A stretch of DNA of 64,000 bases from Stutzerimonas stutzeri (GTDB taxonomy: Bacteria > Pseudomonadota > Gammaproteobacteria > Pseudomonadales > Pseudomonadaceae), in the NCBI RefSeq assembly GCF_024448695.1, contig NZ_JAMOHY010000006.1, forward strand, positions 62,001 to 126,000, read 5' to 3'. A program made the translations under genes and the position numbers. Every line of letters begins with the position of its first letter. Position 1 is the stretch's first letter. Shown here one piece after another: positions 1 through 7,820 of the stretch. The notes under the pieces were generated by a model. The model made no database searches, was not told where the DNA came from, and saw nothing but the letters and a program-made list of their open reading frames with translations.

Positions 1-925
1 GCGGCACTTCACCGATGAAGTTGAGCATCGCGCTTTCGCCCAGCTTGGCGGTCGAGCCTAGCGGCAAGCCCGTGATGGCCCGCAGATGGTTCTCGAACTG
101 GCTGCACTCGGCGCCTTCGATGGTCCAGTGCCCGGAGTTGTGCACGCGCGGCGCAATCTCGTTGGCCTTGAGCCCACCGTCGATTTCAAAGAACTCGAAA
201 GCCAGCACACCGACATAATCCAGCTTGGTCAGCACGCGGCTGGCGTAATCCTCGGCCAGCGTCTGCAGCGGATGGCTGCTGCTGGCTATCGAAAGCCGCA
301 GGATGCCGTCTTCATGGGTGTTGTGTACCAGCGGATAGAAGCAGGTCTGACCGTCACGACCACGCACCGCAATCAGTGAAACCTCGCCGGTGAAGGGTAC
401 GAAACCTTCGAGAATGCACGGCACGCTGCCCAGCTCGGCGAACGCATTGACCACGTCGGCCAGCTTGCGGAGCACCTTCTGACCCTTGCCGTCATAACCC
501 AGGGTGCGGGTCTTCAGCACTGCCGGCAGGCCGATGCGGGCCACGGCGGCATCCAGATCGTCCTGGGACAGCACATCGGCGAATTCCGGTGTCGGGATAC
601 CCAGATCCTTGAGCATCGACTTCTCGAACCAGCGATCACGGGCGATCCGCAGCGCCTCGGCACTCGGGAAGACCGGTACGAACTGCGACAGGAAAGCCAC
701 CGTTTCAGCCGGTACGCTTTCGAACTCGAAGGTCACCATATCCACTTCGTCGGCCAGCTGACGAAGATGATCCTGATCGCCGTAATCGGCACGCAGATGC
801 TCACCCAGCGCCGCGGCACAGGCGTCCGGTGCAGGATCGAGGAAAGCGAAGTTCATCCCCAGCGGCGTACCCGCCAGAGCCAGCATGCGGCCCAGCTGGC
901 CGCCACCGATTACGCCGATCTTCAT
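1..925 (-). CDS. purK: 5-(carboxyamino)imidazole ribonucleotide synthase PurK (C-terminus outside window)
   Basis: ATP-dependent carboxylation of aminoimidazole ribonucleotide in purine synthesis; its product goes to PurE. Translating the minus strand from the ATG at 925 gives MKIGVIGGGQLGRMLALAG, the nucleotide-binding start typical of PurK. An ATP-grasp loop reading GYDGKGQ follows at about residue 150, and the catalytic FEFFEIDGG...NEIAPRVHNSGH segment at about 260-285. The frame stays open to base 1, so roughly 308 residues are present and the last part of the protein lies outside. The start codon abuts the purE stop codon (926-928), so the two genes form one purEK transcription unit. The family call is secure. 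Confidence 0.97.
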   Translation of the reverse strand, partial: MKIGVIGGGQLGRMLALAGTPLGMNFAFLDPAPDACAAALGEHLRADYGDQDHLRQLADEVDMVTFEFESVPAETVAFLSQFVPVFPSAEALRIARDRWFEKSMLKDLGIPTPEFADVLSQDDLDAAVARIGLPAVLKTRTLGYDGKGQKVLRKLADVVNAFAELGSVPCILEGFVPFTGEVSLIAVRGRDGQTCFYPLVHNTHEDGILRLSIASSSHPLQTLAEDYASRVLTKLDYVGVLAFEFFEIDGGLKANEIAPRVHNSGHWTIEGAECSQFENHLRAITGLPLGSTAKLGESAMLNFIGEVP

Positions 926-1417
926 TTACGCGTTCCTCGGGTCCGGATTGTCGAGCACGGTTTGCGTCTGCTCATCGCGGAATTTCTTCAGCGCGGCATG
1001 ATATTCGGGGAATTCGTGGCCAATGATGCTGGCCGAGAGCAGCGCCGCATTGATCGCCCCGGCCTTGCCGATGGCCAGCGTCGCCACCGGCACGCCAGCG
1101 GGCATCTGCACGATGGACAGCAGCGAATCGACCCCCGAGAGCATAGACGACTGCACCGGCACGCCCAGCACAGGCAAATGCGTCTTGGCCGCGCACATGC
1201 CCGGCAGATGCGCCGCGCCACCGGCACCGGCAATGATCACGCGCAGACCGCGCTCTTCCGCCTGCTCGGCGTACTGGAACAGCAGGTCGGGCGTGCGGTG
1301 CGCGGACACCACGGTGACTTCATGGGGAATGCCGAGCTTTTCCAGCATCTCGGCGGTATGGCTGAGGGTGGACCAGTCGGACTTGGAGCCCATGATCACG
1401 CCTACCAGTGCGGTCAT
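926..1417 (-). CDS. purE: N5-carboxyaminoimidazole ribonucleotide mutase PurE
   Basis: Moves the carboxylate of N5-CAIR to give CAIR, the step after PurK in purine synthesis; soluble octamer in the family. The 163-residue product begins [18 protein letters not shown], the class I PurE signature (GSxSDW). It continues with SAHRTP at about 43-48 and [10 protein letters not shown] at about 70-79, the substrate-binding segments. The frame could start earlier at 1468, but that adds 17 residues with no match to the family, so the ATG at 1417 is chosen. It directly precedes purK. A perfect hairpin lies in the leader (1460-1488). Confidence 0.97.
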   Translation of the reverse strand: MTALVGVIMGSKSDWSTLSHTAEMLEKLGIPHEVTVVSAHRTPDLLFQYAEQAEERGLRVIIAGAGGAAHLPGMCAAKTHLPVLGVPVQSSMLSGVDSLLSIVQMPAGVPVATLAIGKAGAINAALLSASIIGHEFPEYHAALKKFRDEQTQTVLDNPDPRNA

Positions 1418-1459
1418 CGTTGTGCCTCTCGTTGTGCGCAGCGCAGCGCTACAAAACCA

Positions 1460-1488
1460 ACAAGCCACGCATCAGAGGCGTGGCTTGT
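1460..1488 (-). promoter_or_regulatory. Perfect hairpin in the purE leader, possible attenuator
   Basis: An 11-bp perfect inverted repeat (ACAAGCCACGC and its complement) with a 7-nt loop lies 43-71 nt upstream of the purE start. Read toward purE it is followed by TGGTTTTG, a short U-rich stretch, so it could terminate early or gate the leader. A -10-like TATACT lies further upstream at 1532-1537 on the minus strand, without a convincing -35. The hairpin is directly visible; its role is inference. Confidence 0.5.
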
Positions 1489-1671
1489 CATGTGCGGGCC
1501 GAATCAACCTTGCGCTGATTCAGGGCGACGAAGTATACCGTAAAGCCAATCAGGCATCCCCATAAACGCTTGCCGAAGCACTTCTCCCGCAGCTCTATCG
1601 GCGGCCACTGCAAAGCGCAGAACCTGAGCAGATTGGCGGTGGCTCAGCCGTATCAAGACAGTAATGAATGT

Positions 1672-2928
1672 TCACCGCTGCTGCCATTTGACACGATCAA
1701 TAAATGCATTCAGCCCGACCAACCAATCACGCTGAACATCCGTATAGGTCGCCTGTATGGGACCCGGCACAACAAGCTGCAAACCATGCGAGCGCATTTC
1801 TCTTGTCTGGGTTTCACTAATGGCAGCCTCCAGAGTCACGAGATGTTTTCTGGCAATCCTGTCAGCCTCACTCAACACCTGTCGCCAGCGGTCCTTGCAT
1901 GTTGTCTTTGCCCCCAACATGGACAGTCGATCTATCGGGAAAGCAGGATTTCGATAATCGACAAAGCCGGGAAATAAAAAATCCGGCTTGGCACTGTTCT
2001 CAGTTACACGCCCCTTGCCACGCCCCTGCTCAAACCGCAAGCCGTGCAACTTGAAAAGCCGATCCAAATGCCCTTCAAATGCGTGCCCTACCCGCGACTT
2101 GCGCCGATTTTGCACGCTCAACGAAAAGCTGATGAAAGCATCTACATCATCACCATCGGCACCAAAACCCAAACACAAACGCTTTTTCACCAAATGCCGC
2201 TCATAAATACGGAACAGTTTTTCTTCATGGTCCATCCAGTCAAGAACAGCCTGATCTGGATCTTGTAATGGATCAACACCGTCCCCAACCGTCTCTCGGG
2301 CATAGGCCGAAAAGATGGACGTAGTGGGGAAATCTTTTTCTCCAAAAAGTCCGATCAAACGCTCAAGCCAAACATCATCCCCGTCTTCTACACGACTGAG
2401 CTCAACACCAAGGTCCTCCAGCATCAGCCGAAGGGGCAGGAGTAGCTGCACAGCATTCAGGGTTCCCGCCTGAAAATCCTTGCCAATATGATCAAGCCCG
2501 AACAAGAGTCGCAACTGGCTCTCAACTGTACTACCGCCAGGCGTAAAAACCATTAGCAGTGAGTTGTCTCGCATTTTTGCAACGAGAAGAAAATCCCCCT
2601 CTGCCAACAGTTCGGTTACTGGTGTTGTGTAGTAATAGAGGCGATATTCAGGGCCGCGATGTGGCTTGTTTCGCCGACAATCATACCAAGTGACCAAGCC
2701 TTCGCTTATTTCAGGGGCATCAGATTCATCCGTGAGATAAATCTGCTTCGCCATGAAACGATGTTCTGCTCCTTCACCTTTTCCAGGCTCGCCGAGGTAG
2801 CGTTTAAAGCCTGCCGCAGGCAGCCCGCCAATCTCATGCCCATTTGAGCGCGCGGGATCGGCATCTACGGCGCTCAGGTATTTGGCAGCAACACCTTCGA
2901 AGTAATCACTAATTTTGTCGTTGAACAT
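1672..2928 (-). CDS. EcoRII-type type II restriction endonuclease
   Basis: Predicted to cut DNA at the sequence protected by the neighbouring Dcm-like methylase, probably CCWGG by homology with EcoRII. The 418-residue product resembles EcoRII (404 aa) along its length. It has an N-terminal effector-type domain (a GHEIG segment near residue 30) and a C-terminal catalytic domain. That domain contains NRRKSR at about 280, PDFLFPG at about 315, AKTTCKDRWRQVLSEADRI from about 340, and a closing LQLVVP. The PDF...KTTCK block corresponds to the endonuclease active site of the family. The ATG at 2928 is preferred (GGAAA upstream); an in-frame ATG at 2973 would add 15 residues. It overlaps the end of vsr by about 20 bp. 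The base composition is AT-richer than flanking core genes, suggesting transfer. Confidence 0.92.
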   Translation of the reverse strand: MFNDKISDYFEGVAAKYLSAVDADPARSNGHEIGGLPAAGFKRYLGEPGKGEGAEHRFMAKQIYLTDESDAPEISEGLVTWYDCRRNKPHRGPEYRLYYYTTPVTELLAEGDFLLVAKMRDNSLLMVFTPGGSTVESQLRLLFGLDHIGKDFQAGTLNAVQLLLPLRLMLEDLGVELSRVEDGDDVWLERLIGLFGEKDFPTTSIFSAYARETVGDGVDPLQDPDQAVLDWMDHEEKLFRIYERHLVKKRLCLGFGADGDDVDAFISFSLSVQNRRKSRVGHAFEGHLDRLFKLHGLRFEQGRGKGRVTENSAKPDFLFPGFVDYRNPAFPIDRLSMLGAKTTCKDRWRQVLSEADRIARKHLVTLEAAISETQTREMRSHGLQLVVPGPIQATYTDVQRDWLVGLNAFIDRVKWQQR

Positions 2929-3391
2929 TGTGGGATTTCCGATGCGAATTTTCTTCCTGAATACACGCATCATTTACCAGCCACCTTGCAATAAGGTCAA
3001 TCAGTGTTTCGCCATTCTGTCTTTTCGCTGCACGAATTTCACATTCCCAAACAGTCATAACCCTCCAGCCCAAAGCTCGCAGCGCTAATTCCTGGCGCTC
3101 GTCCCTGAACCGGGTTTGGCCAATTTTTTCCAACCAGAAATTCGTACGAGTTTGCGGTACTTTGAAGTATTTGCAGTTGTGCCCATGCCAGAAGCAACCA
3201 TGCACAAAAATGACTGCTTTGTACTTTGGAAAAATCAAGTCCGGCTTTCCTGGCAAGCCCTTTGCGTGTAAACGAAAACGAAAACCCCTTGCATGCAAAG
3301 CTTTTCGAATCGCGAGTTCAGGCTTTGTATCCTTGCCACGAATGCCGGACATCATCCGGCTACGAGTGTCTTTATCTACAACATCAGCCAT
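2909..3391 (-). CDS. vsr: Very-short-patch DNA mismatch endonuclease Vsr
   Basis: Nicks 5' of the T in T:G mismatches that arise when 5-methylcytosine deaminates at Dcm sites, starting very-short-patch repair. The 160-residue protein (E. coli Vsr is 156) keeps the key residues at the same numbers as I recall for E. coli: catalytic D51 in GKPDLIF, and H64, C66, H71, C73 (HGCFWHGHNC) with C117 for the catalytic and structural-zinc sites. It begins with MADVVDKDTRSRMMSGI, the usual N-terminal helix. Its ATG shares one base with the stop codon of the preceding 91-residue gene, so translation is probably coupled. It sits between the methylase and the nuclease of the same system. Confidence 0.96.
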   Translation of the reverse strand: MADVVDKDTRSRMMSGIRGKDTKPELAIRKALHARGFRFRLHAKGLPGKPDLIFPKYKAVIFVHGCFWHGHNCKYFKVPQTRTNFWLEKIGQTRFRDERQELALRALGWRVMTVWECEIRAAKRQNGETLIDLIARWLVNDACIQEENSHRKSHNVQRQN

Positions 3392-3666
3392 CAGGCCGCA
3401 GCCATAGCGAGCCCCCTCATGGCGACCGGATAGCAGGCCTTATATACCCCATCACCAAATGACTCAAAAAGCTGCACCATGATTATTCTTACTGCAGCCA
3501 CTTCAGTAGCAGTAAAAACCGGCGTATTTGTTGCGATCAAAAAGATATCTCCCGGGTCATCATCCGGATGAAAAAGCAACCCCACTTCCTGCATGGAGGA
3601 GAACCACTCTTGGGCAGCTACAAGGGTGAAGCCTTTCACTTTTGGGATGCGAGAAATACTTTGCAT
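3391..3666 (-). CDS. Unknown 91-residue protein embedded between dcm and vsr
   Basis: Family not recognised. The product is acidic in its middle (HPDDDPGD at 33-40), has a hydrophobic C-terminal half with a helical FTATEVAAVRIIMVQLFESF stretch, and ends in an alanine-rich tail. No helix-turn-helix, nuclease or membrane motif is clear. Evidence that it is real: an AAGGTGG ribosome-binding site 5-6 nt before the ATG at 3666, only 13 bp after the dcm stop (3680), and a TGATG overlap with vsr. All genes of the restriction-modification unit run the same way, so it is probably co-transcribed. It could be an accessory or control factor for Dcm, Vsr or the nuclease; this is inference. Confidence 0.72.
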   Translation of the reverse strand: MQSISRIPKVKGFTLVAAQEWFSSMQEVGLLFHPDDDPGDIFLIATNTPVFTATEVAAVRIIMVQLFESFGDGVYKACYPVAMRGLAMAAA

Positions 3667-3679
3667 GACACCACCTTGT

Positions 3680-4927
3680 TCATTCGGAAAAAAGAGCCAA
3701 CTCCGGCTCCAAGCTAGCAGGCTCTAGAAACTGCTGCATCAAGCGAGCAACATGAGACATAACACCAACCACTACGGAATTTCCAAACTGCTTGTATGCG
3801 CGCGTATCAGACACCGGAATACGGAAAGTATCCGGAAACCCCATCAAACGAGCACACTCTCGCGGGGTAAGACGGCGCGGATTATTTCCATCACCTTGAT
3901 CTACGAGAATTTCAGAACCGTCTTTGTAATAACGAGCTGAAAGAGTGCGGGTAACACTATCTGGGCCGACCAGTCCAAACCCGAACCCGTTACCTTTTGC
4001 ACGATGCTTTGCTGCATACATCTGCAAATATGCCCAGAGCCTTGGTGTGAGAGTGTATTTATCAGGCACCTGTCTAACGTCATGATCAAAGAAACGCTTG
4101 CCATCCCACTCCAGCACAGGCTCCGTACCATCTGTACGGTGGAGAATATCTTTCAGGATACGGCTACCCTTTGCCGGTAATGGCAAGGCGTCCCAGTCAA
4201 AAGCCACTTGCTCACGGAATCCAACAATAAGAATTCGCTCGCGATGCTGCGGTGTAAAGTGCGCACCGTCGATTACTTTATGAAAGATGTGATAGCCCAG
4301 CTCGTCTCTTAACGTCTGGCGAATTACTTCAAAAGTTCGCCCCTTATCATGCGACATTAGGTTTTTGACGTTTTCCAGCAGGAAAGCGCGTGGCTTTTTA
4401 TGAGCAATGATGCGTGCAACGTCAAAAAATAATGTGCCTTGGGTTGCATCCTGAAAACCGTGGGCACGGCCAAGAGAGTTCTTTTTTGACACTCCGGCAA
4501 TTGAAAACGGTTGGCAAGGAAATCCAGCCAGAAGCACATCATGATCCGGTATTTCAGCCTCATGGAGCTGAGTGATGTCGCCATTCAGCGCGTGCTGATC
4601 GCGATGATTGGCTTGATAGGTACGCTGCGCATAAGCGTCCCATTCACTGGTAAAAACACATTTTCCTCCAATGGACTCGAATGCCAAACGCAACCCACCA
4701 ATACCGGCAAACAGGTCAATAAAGGAAAAAGCGCCTTCGGCTTGCTCCTCATCAAGAGGGATAACCATTTGCTTAAGACGATCGACAACATAGGGCTTGG
4801 GCTTTGTCTCACCAATTTCCCAGCGTCGAACAGTACCTACGTCCACTTCGAGTGCTGTGGCGAGGTCACGACGACTGTAGGACTTGAACGCCTCTTGGAG
4901 ATAATAATTGACCTGCGCGCTGCTCAT
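3680..4927 (-). CDS. dcm: DNA (cytosine-5-)-methyltransferase, Dcm/M.EcoRII family
   Basis: Methylates cytosine C5, probably in CCWGG by close similarity to E. coli Dcm, protecting DNA from the EcoRII-like nuclease. The 415-residue protein has an N-terminal helix-turn-helix-like segment (about 20-45, [20 protein letters not shown]). Methylase motifs follow: [10 protein letters not shown] at 69-78 (SAM binding), GFPCQPFS with catalytic Cys at about 138, ENVKNL at about 185-190, PQHRER, and a C-terminal [11 protein letters not shown]...QFGNSVVV block. The ATG at 4927 has GGAG seven bases upstream; a longer frame to 5044 adds residues unlike the family and is rejected. It leads the restriction-modification operon and may regulate itself, as M.EcoRII does through its N-terminus. 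Confidence 0.96.
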   Translation of the reverse strand: MSSAQVNYYLQEAFKSYSRRDLATALEVDVGTVRRWEIGETKPKPYVVDRLKQMVIPLDEEQAEGAFSFIDLFAGIGGLRLAFESIGGKCVFTSEWDAYAQRTYQANHRDQHALNGDITQLHEAEIPDHDVLLAGFPCQPFSIAGVSKKNSLGRAHGFQDATQGTLFFDVARIIAHKKPRAFLLENVKNLMSHDKGRTFEVIRQTLRDELGYHIFHKVIDGAHFTPQHRERILIVGFREQVAFDWDALPLPAKGSRILKDILHRTDGTEPVLEWDGKRFFDHDVRQVPDKYTLTPRLWAYLQMYAAKHRAKGNGFGFGLVGPDSVTRTLSARYYKDGSEILVDQGDGNNPRRLTPRECARLMGFPDTFRIPVSDTRAYKQFGNSVVVGVMSHVARLMQQFLEPASLEPELALFSE

Positions 4928-4952
4928 TTTTAGCTCCAAAGGGAATTTTTTG

Positions 4953-4984
4953 TGCATTCTGCATAAAAAACAACAACTGTACAA
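4953..4984 (-). promoter_or_regulatory. Candidate dcm operon promoter with overlapping palindrome
   Basis: Read on the minus strand, TTGTAC (4984-4979) and CAGAAT (4961-4956) are 17 nt apart, about 30-55 bp upstream of the dcm ATG. The palindrome TGCATTCTGCA (4953-4963) covers the -10. This would suit autorepression by the N-terminal DNA-binding segment of the methylase. The hexamers are weak (3/6 and 4/6 matches), so this is a candidate only. Confidence 0.35.
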
Positions 4985-5156
4985 GCAGCCAGTATCACTT
5001 CCTTCGTCTTGGCCCCACGCTTGATTCCGCACCAAAGCCGCCACCCAAAACCCCTCTGATACTTCCTCGGTTACGCGCTAGCACACTGCCCGCGATGGCC
5101 AGCGCCGAGCACCTCCAAGCTTGATATGCTCATCGCGTACTGTCATCGGAGGTGCC

Positions 5157-6545
5157 GTGTTCTCATTGAAGCGCCAGGGCGATTTTCGCCTGCAACTGAC
5201 CCGCACGCTGACCAAACCGGGCCGGCATCTGGTCGAGCTGTACCTGTTCACCCCCCATGAGACCACCTTTTCCACCCGCACCCTGACCGAGGATCAGTTC
5301 TTTCACAGCGCCCTGGTCCATCGCTTCCGCCTGCTCGGCCTGCCGACACAGGACCGGGCCAGCAAGCTGGACACTTCCTTTTCCCTGCTTTCGCCGCACT
5401 ACGAAATCATGCACGGCGCCTGGTTCTTCCAGTACCAGGCGTCCCTGGATCGTCTGCGCCAGCAATTTCAGGGCAAGGCGAGCGCCGAACCCCTGGGACG
5501 TGCATTACGGCTCAGTCAGAACTTCGGCCAGCGACTGCGCAAGGCAGAACCGAAGGGGAGCAAGCAAGCGCGCTATTTCCGCCAGCTGGATATCTATTTC
5601 TCCTGGCTGGCAGAGCAGTTCCTGCTGGAAAGCATGATGCTGGAAGGCTACGACGACCTCGATGACGAGCTGAAACTGGGGGTGCAGGAATTTCTTCAGC
5701 AGGAGCAGCGCTACCGCACCGATCGTGATTACCTCGGTGATTTCAAGGGCCCGCCGACCCGCGTCTGGAACCGCATGAGCCTTTATGTGCGGCTGCTGGA
5801 GTATCCGGTGGTACTGCGCCAGAAGGTCATCGAGCTGGGCGCCGGCACCCGCAAGCTGGTCAAAGCGACGTCCACCATGTTGATCATGTCGCTGTTCACC
5901 TATTTCCTGTTCAACGTGCGCGACGCCAGCCAGAAACTTTCCCTGGCGCTGCTGGTGGGTATCGCACTGATCTATGCGGTGCGCGATCTGCTGCGTGACG
6001 ACCTGAACGAGACCGTCACCCGCTGGCTGCGCAAGGGCAAGCCGCGCTGGAGGCTGCGCCTGCTGATGCCCTACACCCAGAAGCTGATGGCGCAGCAGCT
6101 GGTCTGGCTCGATTACCGCAAGCTCTCCGAACTGAGCAAAGCGGTGCGCGAGCATTCGGGAAAATGGGCGACCAACGAGGAGCGGCAGATCGTCTGCTAC
6201 CGCTCACGGCTGATACTGGACAAGGCAGCCCTGACCCAGGACGAAATCCAGGAGCGCCTGATTCTGGATTTCGAGCCGTTGTCCGCGCTGATCCAGGCCA
6301 GTCACCAGCAGCTGTTCGAGTGGAAGCGAGAAGAGGGTCAGCCACCGGTCGTTCAGGCTCACACCATCGAAAAGCAGCATGACTACAACCTGCTGGTGGT
6401 GTGCCGACAGCCGGGGCAGGAGGAACCCCTGGCGCAACGCTGGACACTGCGGCTGGGCGCCGCCGGCATCGTGCGCTGCGAGAACAAGTCGGTGGCCTGG
6501 CCCGAATCATCACCACGGCGGAGCCTGTGGCGGCGGGGCCGATGA
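5157..6545 (+). CDS. Unknown two-helix inner-membrane protein
   Basis: Function not recognised; I recall similar uncharacterised proteins in pseudomonads. The GTG at 5157 is chosen because a strong GGAGG lies five bases upstream, giving 462 residues. A soluble N-terminal region (about 1-230) is rich in aromatic and charged residues and leucine-rich helices. Two adjacent membrane helices follow (about 238-254 and 261-280), then a charged C-terminal domain of about 180 residues. Both soluble parts are probably cytoplasmic, joined by a hairpin anchor. The last residues (SSPRRSLWRRGR) are abruptly arginine-rich and end 5 bp before the convergent thioredoxin gene of the arsenic island. The native C-terminus may therefore have been replaced when the island arrived. 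Confidence 0.75.
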   Translation: MFSLKRQGDFRLQLTRTLTKPGRHLVELYLFTPHETTFSTRTLTEDQFFHSALVHRFRLLGLPTQDRASKLDTSFSLLSPHYEIMHGAWFFQYQASLDRLRQQFQGKASAEPLGRALRLSQNFGQRLRKAEPKGSKQARYFRQLDIYFSWLAEQFLLESMMLEGYDDLDDELKLGVQEFLQQEQRYRTDRDYLGDFKGPPTRVWNRMSLYVRLLEYPVVLRQKVIELGAGTRKLVKATSTMLIMSLFTYFLFNVRDASQKLSLALLVGIALIYAVRDLLRDDLNETVTRWLRKGKPRWRLRLLMPYTQKLMAQQLVWLDYRKLSELSKAVREHSGKWATNEERQIVCYRSRLILDKAALTQDEIQERLILDFEPLSALIQASHQQLFEWKREEGQPPVVQAHTIEKQHDYNLLVVCRQPGQEEPLAQRWTLRLGAAGIVRCENKSVAWPESSPRRSLWRRGR

Positions 6546-6550
6546 TGCTG

Positions 6551-6790
6551 TTACTGGCGGGCCTTGAGCAGAGTCTCGATCTCGTCGCAGGTGAGCACCT
6601 TGCCCACCGACACCACCTCGTCGTCGATGGCCAGCGCTGGAGTCGACATCACGCCGTGGGCAGCGATCTCGGCAAAGTCGGTGACTTTGACCACATCGGC
6701 CTGCCGCCCGAGACGGGTCAGCGCCGCGTGAGTGTTTTCGGTGAGTGTCACGCACTTCTTGCAGCCTGAACCAAGGACTTTGATGATCAT
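6551..6790 (-). CDS. Small thioredoxin-fold redox protein (CKKC)
   Basis: A 79-residue member of the minimal thioredoxin family (redox-active disulfide protein 2, TM0996-like). The active-site CKKC is at residues 10-13 and the cis-proline motif STP at about 49-51; the rest matches the short beta-alpha fold with no extension. It is the last gene of the left arm of the arsenic island, 15 bp after the ArsP-like permease. Small thioredoxins of this family commonly accompany such permeases, so it may supply electrons or handle thiol-bound arsenicals; the substrate is not shown by sequence. Confidence 0.88.
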   Translation of the reverse strand: MIIKVLGSGCKKCVTLTENTHAALTRLGRQADVVKVTDFAEIAAHGVMSTPALAIDDEVVSVGKVLTCDEIETLLKARQ

Positions 6791-6805
6791 GATGCTTCTC
6801 TCGGG

Positions 6806-7810
6806 TTAGAGGAACAGGTGGGTGAAGGTGTTGAACAGGTAGCCGATCAGCATGATGCCTGACACGACGATGGCCAGAAACAGGATCAGCAACGGCGCCT
6901 TGACCACCTTCTTGAGCATGATCAGCGATGGCAGCGACAGCGCGGTTACCGCCATCATGAAGGCGAGCACGGTACCCAGGCCGACCCCCTTGGCCACCAG
7001 CGACTCAGCAATCGGCAGGGTACCGAAGATATCGGCATACATCGGTGCGCCTGCCAGGGTCGCCAGCGGCACCGACCACCAGTTGTCGCTGCCGAGCAGC
7101 GCAATGATCAGGTCCTGTGGAATCCAGTTGTGGATGGCCGCCCCGATACCCACACCGATCAAAATGTACAGCCAGACCTTGCGAATGATTTCCCCGACCT
7201 GCTCACGGGCGTAGCTCAGACGGTCGCCCAGAGTCAGCTGGTCCTGCGGCAGTTCCAGCACCTTCTGCTGGGTGACGAAGGCTTCGACGTACTGTTCCAT
7301 GCGCGCCTTGCCGATCAGGGTGCCACCGACCACCGCCAGCACAATCCCCACCACGACGTAGGCCAGGGCAATTGACCAGTTGAAGATGCTAGCCAGCAGG
7401 ATCATCGACGCCAGATCGACCAGCGGCGAGGAGATCAGGAACGAGAAGGTGACTGCCAGCGGCAGACCCGAGCTGGTGAAACCGATGAACAGCGGGATCG
7501 ACGAGCAGGAGCAGAACGGCGTGACCGTGCCCAGCAATGCCCCGGTGAGGTTGGCCCGGAAGCCGCGCAGGCCACCCAGAATGCGGCGAGTGCGCTCGGG
7601 TGGAAAATAGCCCTGCACCCAGGAAATGGCGAAGATCAGCACCGATAACAGGATGAATATCTTGATCACGTCATAGATGAAGAAATGCAGGCTGCCACCG
7701 AGGCGGCTGGCCATGTCCAGGCCGAACACATCTTCAACCAGCAGTTGCACCAGCCAGTGCAACCAGTCCATGCGCAGCAGTTGATCATTCAGCCATTTGA
7801 AAATATCCAC
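6806..7810 (-). CDS. ArsP-like permease (DUF318 family)
   Basis: Predicted eight-helix inner-membrane permease of the ArsP/YraQ group, whose characterised members export trivalent organoarsenicals. The diagnostic GTVTPFCSCSSIPLF cysteine motif is in the first half, followed by hydrophobic segments and a hydrophilic central loop (about 190-215). The GTG at 7810 is chosen (334 aa) because GAGGAAA sits upstream and it avoids overlap with acr3, whose stop is at 7821-7823; an ATG at 7846 would overlap. It lies between acr3 and the small thioredoxin. Calling it arsP is reasonable from the motif and context, but substrate cannot be read from sequence. Confidence 0.86.
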   Translation of the reverse strand: MDIFKWLNDQLLRMDWLHWLVQLLVEDVFGLDMASRLGGSLHFFIYDVIKIFILLSVLIFAISWVQGYFPPERTRRILGGLRGFRANLTGALLGTVTPFCSCSSIPLFIGFTSSGLPLAVTFSFLISSPLVDLASMILLASIFNWSIALAYVVVGIVLAVVGGTLIGKARMEQYVEAFVTQQKVLELPQDQLTLGDRLSYAREQVGEIIRKVWLYILIGVGIGAAIHNWIPQDLIIALLGSDNWWSVPLATLAGAPMYADIFGTLPIAESLVAKGVGLGTVLAFMMAVTALSLPSLIMLKKVVKAPLLILFLAIVVSGIMLIGYLFNTFTHLFL

Positions 7811-7820
7811 GCTGCTTTCC

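Noticed and set aside
1570-1977. A plus-strand frame opposite the end of the EcoRII-like gene
   Set aside because: It overlaps the conserved C-terminus of the nuclease on the other strand and has no ribosome-binding site or family match.
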